Shown piece after piece: positions 1 through 8,113 of a DNA stretch of 64,000 nt; within the stretch, counting starts at the first letter, position 1, and each line of letters opens with the position of its first letter. The stretch is from Microcoleus sp. FACHB-672 (lineage in GTDB: Bacteria > Cyanobacteriota > Cyanobacteriia > Cyanobacteriales > Oscillatoriaceae). Location of the stretch: NCBI RefSeq assembly GCF_014695725.1, contig NZ_JACJOU010000026.1, forward strand, positions 1 to 64,000, given 5' to 3'. The notes under the pieces were generated by a model, which was given only the letters and a program-made list of their open reading frames with translations, did not search any database and was not told where the DNA came from. The position numbers and the translations under genes are program-made.

Positions 1-112
1 ATAACAACAGGCCCGACCAGCCGATGAATACGAAGCGATCACGCTTGAGCCAGTCATCGAGGACGTCAAACCATCCTCTCTCTGCTGGGGCGCGTCCGAC
101 TGCTATGGTCAT
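1..112 (-). CDS. psbD: Photosystem II D2 protein, N-terminal 37 residues (cut by window edge)
   Basis: Reading the minus strand from the ATG at 112-110 gives [20 protein letters not shown], then [17 protein letters not shown] up to the edge. This is the characteristic start of D2, the reaction-centre subunit that with D1 binds the P680 chlorophylls, pheophytin and the plastoquinone QA in the thylakoid membrane. The sequence ends at the start of the first transmembrane helix. A GGAG Shine-Dalgarno (complement at 122-125) lies about 9 nt upstream of the ATG and supports the start. In cyanobacteria psbD is usually followed by an overlapping psbC, which would lie outside the window. The match is to a nearly invariant sequence, so the call is firm despite the short length. 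Confidence 0.96.
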   Translation of the reverse strand, partial: MTIAVGRAPAERGWFDVLDDWLKRDRFVFIGWSGLLL

Positions 113-243
113 TACGCGAATCTCCAATGGGGATATAAGTACAGCGGTTGTCCGTTTGCTCGCTTGACTTGGACACGTGTCTGGTTCTATCAGAAAACCA
201 GTCGCAACCAAAGTGAACTTTACGTTTCTTTACCGTGCTTCTC

Positions 244-249
244 ATTATA
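244..249 (-). promoter_or_regulatory. Possible psbD -10 box in the 113-446 intergenic region
   Basis: On the minus strand a perfect TATAAT occurs here, about 130 nt upstream of the psbD ATG. That spacing fits the long leaders of cyanobacterial psb genes. No convincing -35 hexamer is seen at the standard spacing. The rest of 113-446, between the divergent psbD and UPF0367 genes, shows no other gene that can be supported. Confidence 0.35.
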
Positions 250-446
250 AAAGTAAGTTTCCTAATTTTGCACCCCTGACTTGAGATTATTTGCGTCAAA
301 GTTCAGCATCTGCCTTAGGGAGGTTTTATATCTAAAGTCGAAATTAAAATTAAGTTACTGCGGATGAGGGATGGGTGCCGACGCAGCGGAAAGACGATAA
401 AACTGAGATACTAAGAATTGGTACTCCACTTAACTTTTGATGCCTC

Positions 447-719
447 ATGTTCATCATTGACTTGTCTTTAAAGCTCACCCCCATGCCGATCTCGGTGCAA
501 CGTAAGTCAGCTGAGGACGCCGAGGCTGTGTACCAGCAAGTTCTCGAAGCGATGCGAACCGGCAACCCTCAAATATTAGAACTGACCTGCGAACAGGTGC
601 CTGAGAAAAAAATCAGCCTACTCAGCAGTGAAATTTGTTCGGTTCAGATGTATCAGAAATCCAGTACAGCCGCCGCTTCAGGCAGAGCACCCGGTTTTGC
701 AGGTATCTTGGGCGAATGA
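447..719 (+). CDS. UPF0367 family protein (conserved cyanobacterial small protein)
   Basis: A 90-residue protein beginning MFIIDLSLKLTPMPISVQRK and containing LELTCEQVPEKKISLLSSEI. It matches my recollection of the cyanobacteria-wide UPF0367 family in sequence and in length (about 80-90 residues). Its function is unknown. There is no signal peptide or membrane segment, so it is probably cytoplasmic. Its stop codon overlaps an in-frame ATG of the next gene (ATGA at 716-719), which suggests translational coupling with the ABC ATPase. There is no strong Shine-Dalgarno upstream. The start is chosen because the family begins MFI. Confidence 0.85.
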   Translation: MFIIDLSLKLTPMPISVQRKSAEDAEAVYQQVLEAMRTGNPQILELTCEQVPEKKISLLSSEICSVQMYQKSSTAAASGRAPGFAGILGE

Positions 720-748
720 GCGCAGGTGCTGAGGGGGCTGCCGGCAAC

Positions 749-1417
749 ATGGCCATTACAGTACGGCATCTGTGCTTTAAATGGCCAAAAGGAGAGGAGG
801 TTCTCAAAACCTGTTCCCTGGATGTACCCAAAGGCGAATTTTGGATGCTTTTAGGCACCAACGGCAGTGGGAAATCAACGTTGTTGAGATTGCTTGCCGG
901 CCTGTTGCTTCCTCAAACTGGCAAAATTGGCATCGCAGGGCCGGTCGGTTTTGTCTTCCAAAACCCAGATCATCAGCTAGTGATGCCCAGTGTAGGCGCA
1001 GATGTGGCTTTTGGGCTGGTGGAGGAAAAGCTATCCCTGGAACAGATCCAAAGGCGGGTGGCAGAGGCGTTGACTGCAGTGAATTTACAGATGCTGCAAC
1101 GACGCCCTATTTACGCCCTGAGTGGTGGCCAAAAACAGCGAGTGGCAATTGCCGGCGCAATCGCACGGCATTGCGAAGTCTTATTATTAGATGAACCCAC
1201 CGCTTTACTCGATCCGGACAGCCAGCTAGACCTAGTGGCCCAAGTGCGGGCTTTAGTGAAAAGCCGGGGATTAACCGCCCTTTGGGTCACACACCGGCTT
1301 GATGAGCTGAACTATTGTGATGGAGCCTTCCTGCTAGAAAATGGCCAAGTCGTTGATCGTGGCGATCCGGGCCGGCTAAAGCAGCGCCTGATGCAAACTC
1401 AGATAGAAGAGGCTTAG
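749..1417 (+). CDS. CbiO/EcfA-like ABC transporter ATP-binding protein
   Basis: A 222-residue ABC ATPase. The Walker A motif GTNGSGKST lies near residue 35, the Q-loop in VFQNPDHQL, the signature LSGGQKQR, and Walker B LLLDEPTALLD with an H-loop in WVTHRLDE. The FQNPDHQL Q-loop and overall compactness are typical of energy-coupling-factor ATPases (CbiO/EcfA) that drive vitamin or metal uptake with a T component. No T or S component is encoded nearby, so the substrate cannot be assigned. The start chosen is ATG 749, preceded by GAGGGGG at 733-737. An alternative ATG at 716 overlaps the stop of the UPF0367 gene and would add 11 residues of low-complexity sequence. Confidence 0.88.
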   Translation: MAITVRHLCFKWPKGEEVLKTCSLDVPKGEFWMLLGTNGSGKSTLLRLLAGLLLPQTGKIGIAGPVGFVFQNPDHQLVMPSVGADVAFGLVEEKLSLEQIQRRVAEALTAVNLQMLQRRPIYALSGGQKQRVAIAGAIARHCEVLLLDEPTALLDPDSQLDLVAQVRALVKSRGLTALWVTHRLDELNYCDGAFLLENGQVVDRGDPGRLKQRLMQTQIEEA

Positions 1418-1458
1418 GAGTTGATTCAGAATTCCTCAGCTATCGCCAGTGAAACCCT

Positions 1459-1484
1459 CGCACGATCTGCCGGCAGATCGTGCG
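1459..1484. repeat. Perfect 26-bp palindrome downstream of the ABC ATPase
   Basis: The arms CGCACGATCTGCC and GGCAGATCGTGCG are exact reverse complements with no loop. The palindrome is centred on GCCGGC. It lies 42 nt after the ABC ATPase stop. No T-run follows, so it is not a standard intrinsic terminator. It could be a dyad binding site or an RNA-stabilising hairpin. Confidence 0.7.
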
Positions 1485-1619
1485 ACAATAAAGCGATACC
1501 TATATAATTTCGGTGAATCTGGGAAATAACCTCAGAGATAGCACCTTTTCCCGTTGAGGGAATAGATAACGACTTCGCACTTTTGCCCATATTCCTATTC
1601 TTTCGTTTGCAGACTTACC

Positions 1620-3629
1620 TTGCTGGCCCAACTGAAACGAATTAGAGAAATCATTGATCGTTGGTGGTCGGAATTCACACTGCGAACCCGACTGATGGCT
1701 GCCGCAACCTTAGTGTTTTCCTTAGTGATGAGCGGCCTAACCTTCTGGGCTGTCAATACCATTCAGCACGATGCCCGTCTGAATGACACCCGCTTTGGGA
1801 GCGATTTAGGTCTGCTTCTGGCTGCGAATGTTGCCCCACTGATCGCAGAAAACAATCGCACCGAAGTTGCCAAATTTTCTCACCGATTTTACAGCAGCAC
1901 CTCTAGTGTGCGCTATATGCTTTACGCCGACGACGAAGGCAATATCTTCCTCGGAATTCCCTTTTCCGAAACAGAAGTGCAAAACTCCTTAACGATTCGC
2001 CGGCGAATTCAATTGCCAGAAAACTACGCAACCAATTCAGAACGCCCCCTCGTGCGGCAGCACCGGACGCCGGACGGAGAGGTGACAGATATCTTTGTTC
2101 CTCTCACCCATGAGGGCAATTATCTCGGAGTTTTGGCGATTGGGATTAACCCTAATCCCACTTTAGCCAGGTACTCGAATCTGACGCGAGATTTCACAAT
2201 AGCGGTATTTGTGTCGATCTGGGTGATGGTAATTTTAGGGGCAGTGTTTAACGCACTCACGATCACTAAACCGATTAAAGAACTGCTCAAAGGAGTGACA
2301 AACATTACCGCCGGCAACTTCAAGCAGCGAATTGATTTGCCTTTAGGGGGAGAACTTGGCGAACTGATTGTCAGCTTTAATGAAATGGCAGAGCGGCTGG
2401 AGCGTTATGAAGAGCAAAATATTGAAGAGCTGACCGCTGAAAAGGCCAAATTAGAAACCTTGGTTTCCACCATTGCAGATGGAGCGGTGCTGCTTGACAC
2501 GAACTTACAAGTCATTTTAGTGAATCCCACAGCACGGCGGATTTTTGGCTGGGAAGGTCAAAATTTAGCCGGCGAAAATATTCTGCATCACTTGCCCATG
2601 TCGGTGCAAGTAGAACTGACACGACCCCTGTATAAAATTGTCAGAGGCGAACGTGAGGGGGCGGAGTTTCGCATTACCCTTTCTGAACCGACAGAACGCA
2701 CCGTCCGCATTTTGCTGACAACGGTTCTCGATCAGTACCGCGAAAGCATTAAAGGTATTGCGATGACCGTGCAAGATATTACTCGGGAGGTAGAACTGAA
2801 TGAGGCAAAGAGCCAGTTTATCAGCAATGTCTCCCACGAACTGAGAACTCCCCTGTTTAACATCAAATCTTTTATCGAAACCCTGCATGAGTTTGGGGAG
2901 GATTTAAGTGAGGAACAGCGCCGGGAGTTTTTGGAAACGGCAAATAACGAAACCGATCGGCTCACCCGCCTGGTTAACGATGTTTTGGATCTCTCACGGC
3001 TGGAATCTTGCCGGATCTATCACTTAGAAGCGGTTGATATCGCCCAGCCGGTGGAACAGACCCTGCGTACCTACCAGCTAAATGCACGGGATAAAGGAAT
3101 TGAACTGATCCAAGAGATTCAGCCTGATTTGCCTCAAGTGTTGGGTCATTACGATTTGCTGCTGCAAGTCTTTGCTAATTTGGTCGGCAATGCTTTGAAA
3201 TTCACTGAAACCGGCGGGCGGGTGGCTATTCGCGCTTATGTGCTAGATGGGCCATCGCCCAATGCTCATTTCTTGCCGGCAGCCGATGAAGAACATAAGA
3301 CAAACGACAAAGCGCAAATCGTGCGAATTGAAATTTCGGATACCGGCATCGGCATTGATCCAGAAGATCAAGAAGCAATTTTTGATCGCTTCTTCCGGGT
3401 AGAAAATCGGGTTCACACCTTAGAAGGCACGGGTTTGGGTTTATCCATTGTCAGAAATATTATTGACAAACACCACACAACTGTAAACTTGGTGAGTGAA
3501 GTGGGCGTAGGAACAACTTTCTGGTTTGATCTCAACGTGTTTCAAGAAGCCGCCGCGCCGGTGGAAAAAGTGCGAGTCGAGCCGGCATCTGAAGTAGACG
3601 CGAATTCTGCCATTGCCAGGGTGCTTTAA
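1620..3629 (+). CDS. nblS: NblS/Hik33-type sensor histidine kinase
   Basis: A 669-residue membrane sensor kinase. TM1 is at about residues 26-46, followed by a periplasmic sensor of about 145 residues, TM2 at about 191-213, HAMP (about 213-265), PAS (about 275-385), HisKA with phospho-acceptor His406 in SNVSHELRTPLF, and HATPase with the G box GTGLGLSIV. This order and the sequence match cyanobacterial NblS (Hik33/DspA), the conserved kinase that controls responses to high light, nutrient, cold and osmotic stress, including phycobilisome degradation. It signals through RpaB-type regulators, none of which lie here. The start is a TTG (1620-1622), because no in-frame ATG lies just upstream. It converges with the next gene, 13 bp away. 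Confidence 0.92.
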   Translation: MLAQLKRIREIIDRWWSEFTLRTRLMAAATLVFSLVMSGLTFWAVNTIQHDARLNDTRFGSDLGLLLAANVAPLIAENNRTEVAKFSHRFYSSTSSVRYMLYADDEGNIFLGIPFSETEVQNSLTIRRRIQLPENYATNSERPLVRQHRTPDGEVTDIFVPLTHEGNYLGVLAIGINPNPTLARYSNLTRDFTIAVFVSIWVMVILGAVFNALTITKPIKELLKGVTNITAGNFKQRIDLPLGGELGELIVSFNEMAERLERYEEQNIEELTAEKAKLETLVSTIADGAVLLDTNLQVILVNPTARRIFGWEGQNLAGENILHHLPMSVQVELTRPLYKIVRGEREGAEFRITLSEPTERTVRILLTTVLDQYRESIKGIAMTVQDITREVELNEAKSQFISNVSHELRTPLFNIKSFIETLHEFGEDLSEEQRREFLETANNETDRLTRLVNDVLDLSRLESCRIYHLEAVDIAQPVEQTLRTYQLNARDKGIELIQEIQPDLPQVLGHYDLLLQVFANLVGNALKFTETGGRVAIRAYVLDGPSPNAHFLPAADEEHKTNDKAQIVRIEISDTGIGIDPEDQEAIFDRFFRVENRVHTLEGTGLGLSIVRNIIDKHHTTVNLVSEVGVGTTFWFDLNVFQEAAAPVEKVRVEPASEVDANSAIARVL

Positions 3630-3642
3630 CAATTCGCTGAAA

Positions 3643-4002
3643 TTAACGACGAGCCAGCGCTAGCGCTAAACTGACGATCCCTAACGCCAGTAACAGCAGC
3701 CAAGCTGAATTGCGCTGTAGCCATGCTGTTACCGACCCCTGTTGGCTGCCGGCATAACGATTGACAGGCATTTCTAAGGGCATAGAACGGTCATGGTAGA
3801 GGGTGCAAGTCTTGGCGTAGGGGCGTTGCGGGAATGTGCAGGTGTCGTCGTCGTGATAAATGCAACTGTCACAGAGAAATTCATCTTTGCCGGCCCGATA
3901 CAAGGGGATACCAGGGTGGCCATAAGCTTTCAGAGGAGTGCGGCAGTTGGGACAGGCAACAGCTTGGGCTTCAACGGATTGATGGCAGCGGGGACATAGC
4001 AT
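3643..4002 (-). CDS. Zinc-ribbon protein with C-terminal membrane anchor
   Basis: A 119-residue protein. It has an N-terminal zinc ribbon (CPRCHQ then CPNCRTPL), a second cysteine cluster (CDSCIYHDDDTCTFPQRPYAKTC, written here as separate Cys pairs near residues 44-47, 54 and 64), and one hydrophobic helix near residues 96-116 ending in ARR. This looks like a tail-anchored cytoplasmic metal-binding protein. It resembles conserved cyanobacterial proteins of unknown function. The spacing CxxC...CxxC suggests Zn, but an Fe-S or redox role cannot be excluded. It is convergent with nblS. Confidence 0.75.
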   Translation of the reverse strand: MLCPRCHQSVEAQAVACPNCRTPLKAYGHPGIPLYRAGKDEFLCDSCIYHDDDTCTFPQRPYAKTCTLYHDRSMPLEMPVNRYAGSQQGSVTAWLQRNSAWLLLLALGIVSLALALARR

Positions 4003-4137
4003 TGATAATACAAAGGAAATCTCGCTTCCTTGATATTTTGACAGAATAGAAATATGGCTGGCAGGGTTGAGATTTTACCCGAAGGCTTGATGGCCGCATT
4101 TTAGCTGCCCTTTTTGATTAAGCGATAGGAAGACAGC

Positions 4138-4461
4138 ATGAATAGCAACGATCTGCTCAAGCAACTGCTCATGATTGGTATCGGTACGACCTCCTTAGTG
4201 ACAGAAAAAATCCGGGAAGTAAGTGAGGAGTGGGTAAAAGACGGCAAACTCAATTCCGATCAAGCCAAGAAGTTTGCTGACGATCTGATGCAGCAGCTCA
4301 AATCAGACCCCGGAAATTGGGAGGTGCAGATGCAGCGACAGTTGCGGAATGCGCTGCAAGATTTAGGGGTTCCTCGTCAATCAGAAATGGATGAGCTGCG
4401 GGGACGCCTTGACCGGCTAGAACGTCAGGTGCGTGATCTGGAAAACAAGCTCTGGCGTTAA
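4138..4461 (+). CDS. Phasin-family-like coiled-coil protein
   Basis: A 107-residue protein. A short hydrophobic amphipathic N-terminus (LLKQLLMIGIGTTSLVTEKI) is followed by charged helices and a C-terminal coiled coil ending DRLERQVRDLENKLWR. This corresponds to the short cyanobacterial proteins annotated as phasin family (granule-associated or helix-rich proteins). No PHA synthase genes are nearby, so a true polyhydroxyalkanoate role is only inferred and it may be a general coiled-coil scaffold. The ATG start is 5 nt after AGACAGC, with a weak ribosome site. The gene is followed by two hairpins. Confidence 0.72.
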   Translation: MNSNDLLKQLLMIGIGTTSLVTEKIREVSEEWVKDGKLNSDQAKKFADDLMQQLKSDPGNWEVQMQRQLRNALQDLGVPRQSEMDELRGRLDRLERQVRDLENKLWR

Positions 4462-4474
4462 GTTGTTTAAGCTT

Positions 4475-4503
4475 GATCGGGCTTCTCCATCTGAAGCCCA
4501 ATC
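4475..4503 (+). terminator. Stem-loop after the phasin-like gene
   Basis: GATCGGGCTTC (4475-4485) pairs with GAAGCCCAATC (4493-4503) with one mismatch and a 7-nt loop, 13 nt after the stop codon. No long T-run follows, so termination is possible but not certain. Confidence 0.45.
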
Positions 4504-4540
4504 CATGATTATGGCCTCACAGGAAACCGCCTCTATTGCA

Positions 4541-4581
4541 AATAAACACAGATCGAGCATTGCTGTTCATCTGTGTTTATT
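4541..4581. repeat. 13-bp perfect inverted repeat with a 15-nt loop
   Basis: AATAAACACAGAT (4541-4553) is the exact reverse complement of ATCTGTGTTTATT (4569-4581). It lies between the convergent phasin-like and kinase genes. The arm resembles the ATCTGTG/TTTATCTG words in the element at 7936-8026 and at about 40730-40790, which suggests a dispersed family. Confidence 0.65.
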
Positions 4582-4617
4582 CGTGAACGCATCTAAAAAT
4601 GTCCGTTGGGCCGAAGT

Positions 4618-6363
4618 TTAATGTAAATCTTCTTCCCAAACAGCAATATAGATGCGGTCGCTCTCATTTCGCTGAATTACGCCTTCCAAGCCGCCGCTGG
4701 CAAAGGAATATTGACTCCACTGACGCTGCTGCACGCGTTGCAGTGCTTGTTGAACATCCTCACTCGCCCTGCCGCCGGTCATCCCATTTAACGTTGCCAG
4801 CATTTGCTCTGGTGGGATTGACTGGGCAAAGGAAACTTCTGTTTGGCGCAACCGGCGAGAATCCCGGTCAACAATAAAGCCTAAACCAATCTGATTTGGC
4901 TCCAACTCATAGAGAACCGATTCAGTATTGGGCCAATAGCCAGTGGCGACTCTAGTGGGTGTGCCGAAAGTTTGCGTCACTGCCCGTTCTGGTGTCCCTG
5001 GCGAAAATCCGGGCACACGAACATCACCGGCAGCAATATTCGTAGGATTTTCTGCTCTAGGTGGAGTGGCTGCGGGGGGACGAGACGGTGCCGGTGCAGG
5101 TATTTGTTCGACCGGCGTCGGGGAAGCGGAGGGGGCGGCTGTCGGAAATTCAGAGGGTTCAGGGTCTGGCTGTTCGGCTGCCGGCGGCACCGATGGAGAG
5201 TCTGCGGGTGTTGGTGTTACAGATGCCGGTGGCACCGATTGAGTGGGAGAGGGAACTGAACGAGTAGGGACAGGTGTCGGTGAACGAGTGGCAACAGGTG
5301 CCGGCGGATTGGGAACCGATGCCGGTCGGGACTGTTGGGCAACCGGATCGTTCGGTGCCGGGGATCGCAGCGCATTACGGATCAGTGCAATCGCAACGGC
5401 AACAGATGTTCCAAGTAAACCGCCAATAATCAGCGCTTTTAACCACGCATTATTAGAAGCAGCGGGGCGTGGGGCAGGAGGACGAACAACGCCTCCGGGC
5501 GACACTGCTACCGTCTCGCTTGATGACAATGCTGATTCAGGGGCAGCTTGCAGCGCCGCTTGCATTTCTTGGGCCGTGGTGTAGCGCTGGGAGGAATGAG
5601 AGTGAATTGCCTTATCCAGCACAGTAGCCAAAGCAGGACTAATATTGGGAGCATTATGACGCCAAATAATCTCACCCGTTTGCGGATCGCTTTGCAACTG
5701 TTGGGGAGTTTTGCCGGTGAGCAGATAAATCCCTGTCAGCCCCAGACTATATAGATCGCTGGAATAAGTCGGTCTGCCGGCAGCTTGCTCAGAAGGCATA
5801 AAACCAGGCGTTCCCACAACCACTGACTGAGTGGGATTACCTTGAGTATTGAGGGCAGTGGCCATAGATTCCTTCACCGCGCCGAAATCAATCAACACCG
5901 GCAAGCCATCCCGCTGCCGCATGATGATGTTATCCGGCTTAATATCCCGATGCACCATCCGGTTGCGATGCACATAATCCAAAACCGGCAAAATCTTTAC
6001 AAGGATTTCCCTAACAGCATTTTCGTTGACGCGGCCTTCTGCGGCCACCTTTTGCGTCAGGGTTTGACCCTCGATGAATTCCTGCACTAAGAAAAATTTG
6101 CCCGCTTCCTCAAAGTAGGCATACAACCGGGGAATTTGGTTGTTGCCCTCGCCCAGAGTTTCCAGAATGGCCGCTTCTCGCTTAAATCGCTCTTGCACCA
6201 GCTGGTACATCTGGGGATCGTTAATGATCGGTTTGAGCTGCTTAATCACACACCGGCGTGCGGAAGGCGTGTGAGTGTCTTCGGCCAAAAAGGTTTCGCC
6301 AAAGCCGCCGGTGGCCAGCGACCGAAGAATGCGATAGCGATTGCCTATCAGGGTCGAACTCAT
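4618..6363 (-). CDS. Membrane Ser/Thr protein kinase with Pro-rich extracytoplasmic region
   Basis: A 581-residue Hanks-type kinase. The kinase domain covers about residues 8-270, with the Gly-rich loop ATGGFGET, Lys41 in VIKQLK, HRDIKPDN with catalytic Asp140, and DFG at 159-161, so all catalytic residues are present. A single transmembrane helix follows at about 305-328, then a long Pro/Ser/Thr-rich linker, and a globular C-terminal domain of about 130 residues (from roughly VPGFSPGTPE to the end) that would lie outside the cytoplasm and may sense a signal. This layout is common among cyanobacterial Pkn kinases. The gene converges with the phasin-like gene and has a long regulatory region upstream. 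The ligand is unknown. Confidence 0.9.
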   Translation of the reverse strand: MSSTLIGNRYRILRSLATGGFGETFLAEDTHTPSARRCVIKQLKPIINDPQMYQLVQERFKREAAILETLGEGNNQIPRLYAYFEEAGKFFLVQEFIEGQTLTQKVAAEGRVNENAVREILVKILPVLDYVHRNRMVHRDIKPDNIIMRQRDGLPVLIDFGAVKESMATALNTQGNPTQSVVVGTPGFMPSEQAAGRPTYSSDLYSLGLTGIYLLTGKTPQQLQSDPQTGEIIWRHNAPNISPALATVLDKAIHSHSSQRYTTAQEMQAALQAAPESALSSSETVAVSPGGVVRPPAPRPAASNNAWLKALIIGGLLGTSVAVAIALIRNALRSPAPNDPVAQQSRPASVPNPPAPVATRSPTPVPTRSVPSPTQSVPPASVTPTPADSPSVPPAAEQPDPEPSEFPTAAPSASPTPVEQIPAPAPSRPPAATPPRAENPTNIAAGDVRVPGFSPGTPERAVTQTFGTPTRVATGYWPNTESVLYELEPNQIGLGFIVDRDSRRLRQTEVSFAQSIPPEQMLATLNGMTGGRASEDVQQALQRVQQRQWSQYSFASGGLEGVIQRNESDRIYIAVWEEDLH

Positions 6364-6816
6364 AGAAATTTGGGTAGCCTATGCCTCAATTGTAGAGACA
6401 TTTAGCTTACACCCATTGCAACCTTAAAAAATTGAATTCCAGAAATGAGACTATTTAAATAAGCGGCCTCATCCATAAAACCTTTTTCTCATAAGTTCTT
6501 GCAATAGCAAAACAAGTCAGGCAGCGAGCAATTGTTAAGATTAAAAAAGATATGCCAAAACGGCAACAAATTTAATTGTTTTTACGCTAATCTCTTGAGT
6601 CAAGAGTTTAATTAAACCTAAAATACATCGGCGAATTAATTCGCTGGCTTTCTGTTTTGTAACCTGCTAAAAATTCTGAATGGCATTAGCGCCGACGCGG
6701 CATAAGCTGGAATCGGCGAGAGCGCTTTGCTATCAATTTCTCATTGCGTAATTGCAATGCGTGGAGAATTAGCGGGTAGGAATTTTGTCATAAATTACAT
6801 TCGAGAGGGATGACTT
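6364..6816. promoter_or_regulatory. Palindrome-rich intergenic region between the kinase and radical SAM genes
   Basis: This 453-bp divergent gap holds four short exact dyads. They are CTCTTGA-G-TCAAGAG (6592-6606), GTTTAATTAAAC (6606-6617, abutting the first), GCGAATTAATTCGC (6631-6644) and CATTGC-GTAATT-GCAATG (6742-6759). No convincing gene is seen. A 23-codon ORF at 6680-6751 lacks a ribosome site. The dyads could be operators or RNA structure upstream of the radical SAM gene. Confidence 0.45.
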
Positions 6817-7890
6817 ATGAACCCGTTAACATTGTCTAAACTGGCGGTCAAACATACTCAAAATGCAGTGGCAGAATCGGTTTACCGAAATACTGGCTAC
6901 GACACTACCAAGCCAGTCACTTTTTACGGAATTATTAATGAGCATTGCAATGTGAAATGCCGGCAGTGTGAATATTGGCGGCTCAAGAATTACAAAAACG
7001 AAATGAGCATCGAAGAATGGAAAAATGCCCTATTGAGCATCAAAGCCTTTGTGGGTGAGTTTTCTATAAACTTTAGTGGTGGCGAACCTTTTATTAAAAA
7101 AGGATTTATAGATTTGCTTGCCTTTTGCGGCGAGAATGGCATCCACAGCGGCGTGACAACGAACGGCTCGTGCATGACGAAGGAAAATGCAGAGAAAACT
7201 GTAGCAGCGCGGCCTTTTAATGTCAATTTTTCAGTCGATGGCCCTAATGCAGAACTTCATGATTACCTTCGCGGTTATCCAGGACTATTTGCCAAGCTTT
7301 CTAACGGTATTAAATATCTGCGCGAAGAGTGTGACAAACAGGGCGTGAAGTTTCCGATTACTGTCAAACCGACGATTAATAAATTAAATTTCCGTTTGTT
7401 GCCTGATATCGTTGAGTGGGCAGAAAAAATGGGAGTTACAACTGTAAACTTCCAGCCGGTTAATCGGTGGACACAAGAAACTTATGAAGAACTGTGGGTT
7501 GAACAAGAAGATCAAGAAGAATTCGCCAAAGTTATTGAGCGCCTGATTGAAATGAAGAAAAACGGCGCACCCATTATGAATAGTGATGAAATCTTGCGCC
7601 TCATGCTACCCCATTTCCGTGAAGAAAAAGCGCCGGCGGAAAATATGCCTTGTCGGGTGGGACTTCGCAATTACTGGATTGAAACTGATGGAAATGTGAA
7701 ATTGTGTAATGACTATCCCGTAATTGGCAATGTCAAAAACGAAAGTGCCAAAGAAATATGGTATGGCGAAAAAGCGCAGAACATTCGCCAGCAAACTTTG
7801 GCTTGTGGGAAACTTTGCCTGATTACCTGCGTCTCACAAAAAACTCTTATGGACAAAGTTAAGATGGGGCTGAAACTTCTGCATAACTGA
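6817..7890 (+). CDS. Radical SAM/SPASM-like enzyme
   Basis: A 357-residue radical SAM protein. The CNVKCRQC motif supplies Cys44, Cys48 and Cys51 for the 4Fe-4S cluster that cleaves S-adenosylmethionine. SGGEPF follows as the SAM-binding GGE motif. The C-terminal third has further cysteines (MPCRVG, VKLCNDYP, ACGKLCLITC), consistent with a SPASM/twitch auxiliary cluster domain found in peptide-modifying and sulfatase-maturing enzymes. No precursor peptide or partner gene is apparent on either side, so the substrate is unknown. The start is supported by GAGAGGGATGACTT just upstream of the ATG. Several palindromes occur in its leader. Confidence 0.88.
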   Translation: MNPLTLSKLAVKHTQNAVAESVYRNTGYDTTKPVTFYGIINEHCNVKCRQCEYWRLKNYKNEMSIEEWKNALLSIKAFVGEFSINFSGGEPFIKKGFIDLLAFCGENGIHSGVTTNGSCMTKENAEKTVAARPFNVNFSVDGPNAELHDYLRGYPGLFAKLSNGIKYLREECDKQGVKFPITVKPTINKLNFRLLPDIVEWAEKMGVTTVNFQPVNRWTQETYEELWVEQEDQEEFAKVIERLIEMKKNGAPIMNSDEILRLMLPHFREEKAPAENMPCRVGLRNYWIETDGNVKLCNDYPVIGNVKNESAKEIWYGEKAQNIRQQTLACGKLCLITCVSQKTLMDKVKMGLKLLHN

Positions 7891-7935
7891 GAAAAAAGCA
7901 GATTTTTGGAAAGTTGGCCGGTTCAAGACTCTTCA

Positions 7936-8026
7936 CTTCTTGCAAAAACTATAAAAAATCACAGAAAAGAAGCACATCAAATGTTGATGTTTATCTGTGG
8001 TGAATAAAAATAATTTTTGCAAGAAG
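7936..8026. repeat. Nested inverted-repeat element (91 bp), MITE-like or structured RNA
   Basis: The outer arms CTTCTTGCAAAAA (7936-7948) and TTTTTGCAAGAAG (8014-8026) are perfect 13-bp reverse complements. Inside them are CACAGA/TCTGTG and a tight ACATCAA-ATG-TTGATGT hairpin. It sits between the convergent radical SAM and GIY-YIG genes, and could be a small non-autonomous element or a bidirectional terminator. Confidence 0.6.
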
Positions 8027-8113
8027 AGCAAGCAAAACTCAGGATTCGTTGATCAATCCAACCTGCGAGGTTTAAAAAGTTAAGCAAGAGAAAGAAAAAT
8101 TGATAAATTGCTG

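Noticed and set aside
66-299. 77-codon minus-strand ORF overlapping the psbD start
   Set aside because: It lies in another frame over the psbD N-terminus and leader, with no family resemblance. psbD explains the region.
6680-6751. 23-codon ORF before the radical SAM gene, considered as a precursor peptide
   Set aside because: No ribosome site and no Cys-, Ser- or Gly-rich core expected of a SPASM substrate. It is too short to be supported.
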